Assembly (NCBI GenBank): GCA_902620465.1
Contig: CACNIF010000005.1
Coordinates: 1 to 64,000, forward strand
Length of the DNA stretch: 64,000 nucleotides
Reading direction: 5' to 3'
Source: an uncultured Pelagibacteraceae bacterium
GTDB taxonomy: Bacteria; Pseudomonadota; Alphaproteobacteria; Pelagibacterales; Pelagibacteraceae
The position numbers and the translations under genes are program-made. The notes below the pieces were generated by a model, which was given only the letters and a program-made list of their open reading frames with translations, did not search any database and had not been told where the DNA came from. This document shows, in pieces, positions 57,879 through 64,000 of the stretch; positions within the stretch are counted from its first letter, which is position 1; the number at the start of each line of letters is the position of its first letter.

Positions 57879-59979
57879 AATAGCTACAATATTACCCTAT
57901 AAAGAAAATTACACTTATACAAAAGCCTCCGCAGCTTCTTTATGGGTGAGTGAATTCTTCAGAAAATCAAAATTTAAAACATCAAATTATATTTATGGAC
58001 AGACAAAATATAAAGATTTTCTATCAAAAAATTATATTAATATTGACTTAAAGAATATTAAATCAAAATTTAAAAGTGCCACTAAGGAATATTCAAAAAA
58101 ACTAATTAAGAAATTTAAAAATCAAAAATTTGATTTAATTGAAATACATAATAGGCCCCTCATTTTAAAAGAAATAGCTAAAAAAATTAATTCTAGATTC
58201 ATGATCTATTTTCATAACGACCCATTATCAATGAAAGGATCAAAAACTGTCAAAGAAAGACTCAATATAATTTCTAATGTTGAAAAGATTATTTTTGTTA
58301 GTGAATGGACACAAAAAAGATTTTTTATAGATTTAGACAATAAACTAAAAACTAAATCTGAAATTGTTTATCCCAGCATAAATCCAAAAAAAAAATTGAT
58401 GATTAAAAAAAAATATATCACATTTGTAGGAAAACTTAATGAGTCAAAAGGTTATGACTTATTTTCAAAATCTATTATAAAAATATTGAATGAGTTTCCT
58501 GAATGGAAAGCTTTTTCTCTAGGTGATGAAGATAGAAGAAAAATATTTATAAAGCATCGTAACCATATTGAACTAGGTTTTATAAAACATACAAAAGTTC
58601 TAAGTTTGTTAGACAAATCTTCAATTTCTGTTGTGCCATCTAAGTGGGATGAACCTTTTGGTAGAACAGCTTTAGAAGCAACCTCAAGAGGATGTGCAAC
58701 TATAATTTCTAATAAAGGAGGATTACCTGAAACTACAAAGCAAGCAATTATACTAAAAAATCTCGATGCTAATAATCTTTATAAACAAATAAAATTTTTA
58801 ATAAAAAATAAAAAAAAAAGAAAAACAATTCAAAAAGATTCATTTTCTAAGGTTGAGCATATTATTTCTGAAAATACAAAACTTATTGATAAAATTAGAC
58901 AGGAATGTCTACCATATAATAATTTTAATTTTATAAAAAACAAATTAAAAATACTTAACATTTATAATCAAGGTCAAAAATTAGATCATAGACTTTATAA
59001 TATATCTTTAGGAAAAAAATTTACGAATGGATTTATAAGAAATGGTCATGATGTACTCGAGATTAGTGATAGGGACTATATAAAGAATAACAGAACATTT
59101 TCTTTTACTCCTGTAAAAGACTCTTTTCAGAAATATCTAATTGAATCTTTTAAAAATTATAATCCAGATCTTCTATTTTTTGGTCACACTAAGAATATTG
59201 ATAGAGAAACTATAGATACGCTTAAATCATTAAATAAAAATTTAATTATTTCGCAATGGAATGAGGATCCTATAATGCCAAGTTTAAATTATTCAAAAAA
59301 TAATATTAATAATATTCAAAAATATTCAAAATTAGTTGATCATAATTTTATAACTACTAACCCGAGTGAATTAAAAAAACAGAATATAAATATTGGTAAT
59401 TTTCATTTTTTCTTTGTCCCAGTTGATAAGAATATAGAATTTTTTGATGTATATAAGCTGAGGCCACAAAAAGATCTTTTTTACGCTATGAGTCATGGAG
59501 TAAATAGAGCGACGTTAAAAGAGGGGATTGAAGATGATCGCATTATTTTTTTAAATAATTTAGTAAAAAAGATACCTAACATTAAATATGACTTTTATGG
59601 TTTTGCGAACAAACAGCCAATTTGGGGGAATAATTTTTTTCATTCACTAATTAACTCCAAAATGGGTCTAAATCTTAGTAGGGGGAAGCCAACCAAATAT
59701 TACTCCAGCAATAGAATAGCATCAATTATGGGTAATGGTTTACTGACTTTTATTGATAAAAAAGTACAAATGGATCATTTTTTTAATACTAGGGAGATAG
59801 TTTTTTATAATAACATCAATGATCTAGCTGATAAAATAAATTTCTATTCAAAAAATGACAAGCTTCGAAAAAAAATTGCAATGAATGGTCAAAAAAAATA
59901 TTTTAAATTATTTAATGAAAAACGTATTACCGAATATTTTGTAAATATTTCTGTAGGTAAAAACTATAAATTATTTTAA
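57859..59979 (+). CDS. Two-domain glycosyltransferase (GT4 plus GT1/CgeB-like)
   Basis: This protein of about 706 residues has two glycosyltransferase halves. The first (about 1-350) is GT4: YFHNDPLSMKGSKTV, FVSEWTQKRF, ITFVGKLNESKGYDLF and the donor-site motif WDEPFGRTALEATSRGC. The second (about 360-706) starts a new fold with KILNIYNQGQKLDHRLYN and has SQWNEDPIMP, GLNLSRGKPTKYYSSNR and a final Glyco_trans_1-type segment, resembling CgeB-like proteins. It probably builds a surface polysaccharide or decorates a glycan. The ATG at 57859 is preferred over a TTG at 57850. Confidence 0.82.
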   Translation: MKKKNIKIATILPYKENYTYTKASAASLWVSEFFRKSKFKTSNYIYGQTKYKDFLSKNYINIDLKNIKSKFKSATKEYSKKLIKKFKNQKFDLIEIHNRPLILKEIAKKINSRFMIYFHNDPLSMKGSKTVKERLNIISNVEKIIFVSEWTQKRFFIDLDNKLKTKSEIVYPSINPKKKLMIKKKYITFVGKLNESKGYDLFSKSIIKILNEFPEWKAFSLGDEDRRKIFIKHRNHIELGFIKHTKVLSLLDKSSISVVPSKWDEPFGRTALEATSRGCATIISNKGGLPETTKQAIILKNLDANNLYKQIKFLIKNKKKRKTIQKDSFSKVEHIISENTKLIDKIRQECLPYNNFNFIKNKLKILNIYNQGQKLDHRLYNISLGKKFTNGFIRNGHDVLEISDRDYIKNNRTFSFTPVKDSFQKYLIESFKNYNPDLLFFGHTKNIDRETIDTLKSLNKNLIISQWNEDPIMPSLNYSKNNINNIQKYSKLVDHNFITTNPSELKKQNINIGNFHFFFVPVDKNIEFFDVYKLRPQKDLFYAMSHGVNRATLKEGIEDDRIIFLNNLVKKIPNIKYDFYGFANKQPIWGNNFFHSLINSKMGLNLSRGKPTKYYSSNRIASIMGNGLLTFIDKKVQMDHFFNTREIVFYNNINDLADKINFYSKNDKLRKKIAMNGQKKYFKLFNEKRITEYFVNISVGKNYKLF

Positions 59980-59984
59980 CAAAG

Positions 59985-60701
59985 ATGAAAATACTTGTAT
60001 ACACTCATAGCGATTATTCTTGGGTATGGAAATATTGGCATCAACAAACTGATAAATTTTTACAAAATTTCGATAAGATTTGTATATTAAATTCAGACTC
60101 ATCATTTAGAGAAGATTATATTGAAATCAAATATAATGACGAACTAACCTATAAAAATAGAGTTCTTTCCTGTTTAAATGATATAGATGATGACGAAATT
60201 GTACTTTTTTGTCATGAAGATATGTTTTTATATAAGAAACCTAATTTTGAAATAATTGATGAATATATAAATTTAATTAAAAATGATAATTGCGAACTAA
60301 TTAAATTAATAAGAGCCTTTGAAAATTTAGATAAGTCAAATTTACACGAAAAGTTATTTAAAAATCCTGATAAACAATTATTTTCAATCCAGCCAACAAT
60401 TATCAAAGTTAAAAATCTTAAACATATCTATAATAATGTTCCAGGTGATAATATATGGGAATTTGAAGCTAATACTTCAAAAAAATATCTTAAAGATATA
60501 ATTTCACTTTGTTCATTTGATTTAAATAAAGATAAAAAAAGAGGGAAATTTCATTATGATAGTTCTGTATATCCCTATATTTGTACTGCTGTAATTAAAG
60601 GAAAATGGAATTTTAATGAATATAAAAAAGAACTATTTGAAATTTTTTATAATAGAAAATTTAATGTTTTTTCTTATTATTTGTCAAAAATTAAATTTTA
60701 A
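59985..60701 (+). CDS. Putative glycosyltransferase-like protein
   Basis: This 238-residue soluble protein starts with a Rossmann-like strand (MKILVYTHSDYSWVWKYW), and VLFCHEDMFLYKKP (about 72) looks like the metal-binding acidic motif after a strand in GT-A folds. FHYDSSVYPYICTAVIKGKWN lies near the end in two adjoining segments. I cannot place it in a family with certainty. It follows the two-domain transferase by 5 bp, so a shared glycan pathway is likely. Its 3' end overlaps the recombinase gene by 11 bp. Confidence 0.6.
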   Translation: MKILVYTHSDYSWVWKYWHQQTDKFLQNFDKICILNSDSSFREDYIEIKYNDELTYKNRVLSCLNDIDDDEIVLFCHEDMFLYKKPNFEIIDEYINLIKNDNCELIKLIRAFENLDKSNLHEKLFKNPDKQLFSIQPTIIKVKNLKHIYNNVPGDNIWEFEANTSKKYLKDIISLCSFDLNKDKKRGKFHYDSSVYPYICTAVIKGKWNFNEYKKELFEIFYNRKFNVFSYYLSKIKF

Positions 60702-61644
60702 TTTTATTTAATGCATTATTTTTAAATATATTTGCTTCTCTGATATATCTTCTAACCATTTGTGTTGTTTTATGACCTGTCATAGCCATTATGCTTCGCT
60801 CATCAGCGCCTGAATCAGCAGCTACTGTTGCAAAACCCGATCTTAAACTATGACCTGCATAATTTTTGTTTTCGATGCCTGCTATCTTTAAATACTCTTT
60901 CATTAATAAAACTACAGATTGGTCAGTTAATCTTTTGTTTGTTAGAGATAAACCCTTAGAAAATCTTCTAAAAATAGGTCCAGACTTAATTTTAGAAATT
61001 TCTAACCATTTTTTTAGATTTGTAACGGGACAATAAATTTCACTATCGAAGTAGGGTAGTCCTTTGATCATTCCTTCACCAAATTGATCTGTTTTTGATC
61101 TTTTAATGGTGATTTTAACACCCTCAGGTACAAATTCTAAGTCTTCATGATCGATTGAAATAAGTTCATTTCGTCTAAATCCACCTCCAAAGCCAATTAA
61201 GATTATTGACTTGTCTCTAAATTTCTTAATAGCATCAATTTTTTGTTCATCTATTACATTAATTATAGATTTTAAATGACTGATTAATATAGGTTTTTTA
61301 CCTTTTTGAATACTTCCTTTCACCCTTTTTATTCCCATTAAGTTTTCAACAATGATTGGATGTTTGGTGTCTAAATAATGCCCTTTTAGTTTATGCACCA
61401 TGCTAATTGACACTAAACGTCTCCTTAAAGTGCTTATTTTTGAATTTTTAGAAAGGTGTGTAAGGTATAATGAAACTATTTTTGGCTCTGATGGCAAAGA
61501 GTTCAAACTATGCTTGGCACAAAATGCTCCAAAATCTTTAAAGTCTGACTTATATGCTCTTAAGGTATTATTTGCTTTTGAGCTTTTGAGGTTATTTAAA
61601 GTTGCCTCATGAAGCGATTTTAGGTCTGTTGTCAGTTCATTCAT
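60691..61644 (-). CDS. Tyrosine recombinase/integrase
   Basis: This 317-residue enzyme has an N-terminal SAM-like DNA-binding domain (about 10-105) and a catalytic domain with the complete residue set: R157 (GFRRNELISI), K184 (SKTDQ), H265xxR268 (HSLRSG), H291 (TGHKTT) and Y300 (RRYIREA). It is complete and apparently active. The sequence looks more like the phage/plasmid integrase group than housekeeping XerC/XerD, but a domesticated role cannot be excluded. It is next to a structured RNA gene and a variable glycan region, which suggests a former integration site. Confidence 0.9.
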   Translation of the reverse strand: MNELTTDLKSLHEATLNNLKSSKANNTLRAYKSDFKDFGAFCAKHSLNSLPSEPKIVSLYLTHLSKNSKISTLRRRLVSISMVHKLKGHYLDTKHPIIVENLMGIKRVKGSIQKGKKPILISHLKSIINVIDEQKIDAIKKFRDKSIILIGFGGGFRRNELISIDHEDLEFVPEGVKITIKRSKTDQFGEGMIKGLPYFDSEIYCPVTNLKKWLEISKIKSGPIFRRFSKGLSLTNKRLTDQSVVLLMKEYLKIAGIENKNYAGHSLRSGFATVAADSGADERSIMAMTGHKTTQMVRRYIREANIFKNNALNKIKI

Positions 61645-61725
61645 ACAATTACTATTGATAACAATTAATTATCATTAGTAATATATCAAGTGATTTTTAA
61701 TGTCAATAGTTTAAATTAAAAATAT

Positions 61726-61899
61726 ATGGGTTCAATTGATGGAGAAATTCCTGCGGTATGGTTTTTAATAAGTTCGATTGGATTTATTATTTTAAGTGTT
61801 ATTCAGTATAAAAATACTGGTAAAAGTATAAATACAATATTTCTTTCAAGTATGGCGATTATATTCTTTGCAAGTTACCTAATATTGCTAACAAAATAG
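61726..61899 (+). CDS. 57-residue two-span membrane peptide
   Basis: An ATG at 61726 opens a 57-residue frame, MGSIDGEIPAVWFLISSIG and on to the stop at 61897-61899. Two hydrophobic helices (about 11-26 and 38-55) flank a short polar loop (QYKNTGKSIN), a plausible hairpin membrane protein. No strong ribosome site is visible. It is divergent from the recombinase and has no family I recognise. Confidence 0.5.
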   Translation: MGSIDGEIPAVWFLISSIGFIILSVIQYKNTGKSINTIFLSSMAIIFFASYLILLTK

Positions 61900-61981
61900 A
61901 GGTTATCCCCGAAATTCACAGAAAAATCATTTAATTATAAAAAACAACTATTTAGTGATAACAATTTAAATTTCAGTCTGG

Positions 61982-61987
61982 TATAGT
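61982..61987 (+). promoter_or_regulatory. Promoter -10 box for the structured RNA
   Basis: TATAGT is one base from the TATAAT consensus and lies about 7 bp before the presumed RNA start near 61994, where the first hairpin begins. A clear -35 hexamer is not visible. Confidence 0.5.
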
Positions 61988-61993
61988 GAATTT

Positions 61994-62180
61994 AACTTAA
62001 GAGGCAACTCTTAACTGGCCAGCCAGAGAAAGGCCGAGAGGTTTAAGTCTGGAGGGCAGAAAGCCCTGTAAAGCAGCGCTTAACATACAGGGTGGTCGGT
62101 TCGGCGGTAGCGCATAAAACGACGAGCCATAAACTTCTGATCTTTGCACTGTAAAAAGTGTAAAGTATCAGGGTTTTTTT
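61994..62180 (+). ncRNA. Unidentified structured RNA, about 187 nt
   Basis: This stretch is far richer in G+C than its surroundings and full of pairing. A TTAAGAG/CTCTTAA hairpin with a GCAA tetraloop (61997-62014) is followed by CCAGA (62023-62027) pairing TCTGG (62048-62052) around a small AGGCC/GGTTT hairpin with a GAGA tetraloop (62031-62044), and an AGGGC/GCCCT hairpin (62053-62067). A possible pseudoknot has 62064-62069 with 62087-62092 crossed by 62076-62080 with 62109-62113. The 3' end is a strong terminator. No open frame or CCA/T-loop signature is evident, and I could not match it to tmRNA, RNase P, SRP or 6S RNA. It could also act as a leader of the ogt-like gene 4 bp beyond the terminator. 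Confidence 0.75.
62135..62180 (+). terminator. Rho-independent terminator of the structured RNA
   Basis: CTGAT-CTTTGCACT (62137-62150) pairs with AGTGTAAAG-ATCAG (62157-62171), with one bulged T and one G.T pair, around a GTAAAA loop, and is followed by seven T (62174-62180). It ends only 4 bp before the next start codon. Confidence 0.9.
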
Positions 62181-62184
62181 CTTT

Positions 62185-62463
62185 ATGAAACCCCTACTTG
62201 GTACAAAATTTCAATTAAAGGTTTGGAAATATCTTATTTCTATACCAAAAGGTAGTGTAAAAACATACAAACAAGTAGCAATTGCCATTAAAAGCCCTAA
62301 ATCAGCCCGTGCAGTTGCAAATGCCTGTGCTAAAAACCCTTATGCCCCAAAAATACCTTGTCATAGAGTGATTAGGTCGGATGGAGGTCTTGGTGGCTAT
62401 TCTGGAAAAGGTGGAGTAAGGCAAAAGCTCAAATTACTTAGATCTGAAAAAGTATCTATTTAA
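62185..62463 (+). CDS. Ogt-like methylated-DNA alkyltransferase domain protein
   Basis: This 92-residue protein is equivalent to the C-terminal DNA-binding/active-site domain of Ogt/MGMT. It has FQLKVWKYLISIPKGSVKTY (two parts of the helix-turn-helix), SARAVANACAKNP with the Arg finger, and the active-site motif IPCHRVIRSDGGLGGYSGG-like sequence, so the acceptor Cys is retained. It lacks the N-terminal ribonuclease-like domain. It may repair O6-alkylguanine or be a small alkyltransferase-like protein. No ribosome site is visible, and a terminator ends 4 bp upstream. Confidence 0.86.
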   Translation: MKPLLGTKFQLKVWKYLISIPKGSVKTYKQVAIAIKSPKSARAVANACAKNPYAPKIPCHRVIRSDGGLGGYSGKGGVRQKLKLLRSEKVSI

Positions 62464-62928
62464 TGCTATTTTTGACCTTTTTTAAGTTAAAAAAGTAAGT
62501 AAAATCAACCTTTTTTAACCCTTTTACGTGATTTCTTCCTAAATAACATAATTCACCCTTTAGTTGTATCATATATTAGCCTATACTAAAAATAGACCCC
62601 TCTACGGGCGTTTAAATGCTATATTCAATTAGTGCATCGCTCTACTATTCAGCTATATCAATGCTTTTAGACTGCCCTATTTTTAGATAATTTTTATTAC
62701 CACAATCGAAAAAAAGTCTCTATTTTAAAGTGTTATTTGATGTTTTTCATAATTTGCTACAAATCTCTATTCTTGCTCAGCATATTAATGAAATTTTAAC
62801 ATTAAATAATTAAAAGTATTCAAAAAATTATAAATTACTATATTAATAAAATAATTTAAATACAATAGTTTACAAGTAATACTTAATGTAATACTTTAGA
62901 TAATAGTAAATAAATAATACCTATTATT
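62464..62928. other. Non-coding stretch of about 465 bp with a spaced inverted repeat
   Basis: No frame here looks coding. After the ogt-like stop there is a CTTTTTTAA/TTAAAAAAG pairing, possibly a weak terminator. CTAAAAATAG at 62586-62595 is repeated inverted as CTATTTTTAG at 62677-62686, enclosing about 80 bp that are somewhat richer in G+C. The last 150 bp are almost pure A/T with repeats of TAATAC and probably hold upstream or downstream signals I cannot define. Confidence 0.6.
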
Positions 62929-63774
62929 TTACTTTTTTATTAAGTTTTCTCTTTTTGAAATATAGATACCACTTAATACAATAATAAATAAACCCAAGAA
63001 AGTCCAATTATCGGGGAAATCAATAAAGAAATAATAACCTATAATTATGTTTGTAATAATTTCAAAGTAACTCAATGGAGCTAATTTAGAGGCATCAGCA
63101 TATTTAAGGGACAATATAAGAAAAAAATGGCCTAAACATGCAAAAATACCTATCGCAGCCATTATAGACCACTGATTAAAATTAGGTTTAACCCAAACAA
63201 ATGGCATCACAAAAGATATAATTATGGCCCCTACTACACCAGTTAATAATAAAGTTAATAAAGGATTGTCTGACGTGCTCAATTTACGAGTAATAATTAG
63301 ATAAAAGCCATACATTACACCTGTTCCAAGCGCAGCAATACTTGCTAAATTTATTTCAACAAAACCAGGCCTTATAACTACTAATGAACCTATAAACCCT
63401 ATAATAACTGCAGACCATCTCCTAACTCCAACTCTCTCACCTAAAAAAATTGGAGAAAAAGCAGTTACAATTAAAGGAGCAACAAAAGCCAAAGTTAGTG
63501 CTTTAGCTAAAGAAATAATCGAAATTGCATAAAAGAAACAAATATTAGCTGTTAAAAGAATTATCCCTCTCGTAATTTGTAATTTTGGTTTATCAGACCA
63601 CACAAGATTTTTTCTAAAAAATAAGAACATAATTGGAAAAACAAATACAACGGTAAAAAAATATCTTGCCCAAGTTATTTGTAAGACTGGAAGATCAGCA
63701 CTTAAATATTTTGCAAATCCATCCATAATTGGAAGCATTACCCAGGCCAATAGATTGAAAGTTATAGCCTTCAT
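62929..63774 (-). CDS. EamA-family (DMT) transporter
   Basis: This 281-residue permease has ten predicted membrane helices in two EamA repeats. The first ends near APLIVTAFSPIFLGERVGVRRW, a typical EamA repeat end, and the second near APLSYFEIITNIIIGYYFF. It resembles the S-adenosylmethionine/amino-acid metabolite exporter group, but the substrate is unknown. A second EamA member, RarD-like, is at 44552-45430. Confidence 0.87.
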   Translation of the reverse strand: MKAITFNLLAWVMLPIMDGFAKYLSADLPVLQITWARYFFTVVFVFPIMFLFFRKNLVWSDKPKLQITRGIILLTANICFFYAISIISLAKALTLAFVAPLIVTAFSPIFLGERVGVRRWSAVIIGFIGSLVVIRPGFVEINLASIAALGTGVMYGFYLIITRKLSTSDNPLLTLLLTGVVGAIIISFVMPFVWVKPNFNQWSIMAAIGIFACLGHFFLILSLKYADASKLAPLSYFEIITNIIIGYYFFIDFPDNWTFLGLFIIVLSGIYISKRENLIKK

Positions 63775-63792
63775 CTGTTAAGAGGATATATA

Positions 63793-64000
63793 TTAATTAA
63801 AGTATTTTAAAGCAAAGAATACTACTATTGGAACGGTTATAAACGACATCAGTGTCGAAACAACAATAGTACTAGCAACACTATCAACAATCTTTTTAGG
63901 AGAATATATAGAAGCAACAAGATAATTAAGAACAGCACTTGGCATTGAACATTGAATTAGTAAAACACCTGCCGCAAATCCCTCTAGATTAAAATATAAA
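63793..64000 (-). CDS. AEC-family permease, C-terminal part (runs off the window)
   Basis: Only the last 68 residues are inside the window. They contain FAAGVLLIQCSMPSAVLN and YLVASIYSPKK, with the conserved Pro of the auxin efflux carrier family, then a final membrane helix ending at the stop 63793-63795. AEC permeases export or import organic acids and related metabolites. The start lies beyond 64000. It is on the same strand as the EamA gene, 18 bp upstream of it. Confidence 0.72.
   Translation of the reverse strand, partial: LYFNLEGFAAGVLLIQCSMPSAVLNYLVASIYSPKKIVDSVASTIVVSTLMSFITVPIVVFFALKYFN

Noticed and set aside
61901..61925. TTATCCCCG and nearby AAATTCACAG as DnaA boxes/origin
   Set aside because: Only one near match to TTATCCACA was seen, with no cluster of boxes and no dnaA or other origin-linked genes nearby.
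61994..62180. tmRNA (ssrA), suggested by a pseudoknot followed by GCGCAT and a stop codon in the last hairpin loop
   Set aside because: The putative tag frame ends LLIFAL rather than the usual ALAA/AVAA type, and there is no tRNA-like T arm or CCA in the region, as either a one-piece or a permuted two-piece gene would need.

Overview
The window looks like a chromosome segment of a SAR11-type marine alphaproteobacterium (Pelagibacterales). It is very A+T-rich, uses mostly AAA/AAT/ATT codons, has gene spacers of a few bases or overlaps, and carries gene orders typical of alphaproteobacteria: argS-nagZ-scpAB-tatABC-serS-yajC-secDF, mltB-rlpA-dacC-tmk-holB-metG-tatD, and recG beside sdhE. There are about 65 protein genes, four tRNAs (Lys-TTT, Ser-TGA, Pro-TGG, Glu-TTC), one apparent structured non-coding RNA and almost no free space. 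The last gene, an AEC-family permease, runs off the right edge.

Positions 1-14009 form a phosphorus module. It holds a PlcP-like phospholipase and an Agt-like glycosyltransferase (exchange of phospholipid for glycolipid), the PhoR kinase, an unknown secreted protein, pstS-pstC-pstA-pstB-phoU-phoB, a SixA-like phosphatase, and ppk and ppx for polyphosphate. A Pho-box-like repeat with an 11-bp period lies before pstS, and a strong terminator separates pstS from pstC.

Positions 14176-19617 hold a small accessory block on the minus strand: a Lys-rich coiled-coil peptide, then a compact operon (small membrane protein, arsC arsenate reductase, MIP-family channel, Nudix hydrolase), then zur-znuB-znuC with znuA divergent. 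Two 15-bp Zur-type palindromes sit between znuC and znuA. ZnuA carries eight 48-bp repeats encoding a histidine/aspartate-rich loop. Arsenate detoxification beside high-affinity phosphate uptake makes sense because arsenate enters through phosphate transporters.

Positions 19614-57463 are mostly housekeeping: DNA repair (xth, uvrA, recG), Fe-S assembly (erpA), dNTP control (dgt), chromosome condensation (scpAB), Tat and Sec export, tRNA synthetases (argS, serS, metG), ssb, gyrA, coaD, tgt, cell-wall enzymes, nhaA, an SbmA/BacA-like transporter, a complex I NDUFS4-like subunit and glpX.

Positions 57523-64000 are more variable: tRNA-Glu with a T.T mismatch in its anticodon stem, a GIY-YIG protein, a two-domain glycosyltransferase and a companion, a tyrosine recombinase, a 57-residue membrane peptide, a G+C-richer structured RNA of about 190 nt with its own promoter-like box and terminator, a small Ogt-like protein, and about 465 bp of non-coding DNA before two transporter genes. 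The RNA, whose family I cannot name, is the most promising candidate for something undescribed.
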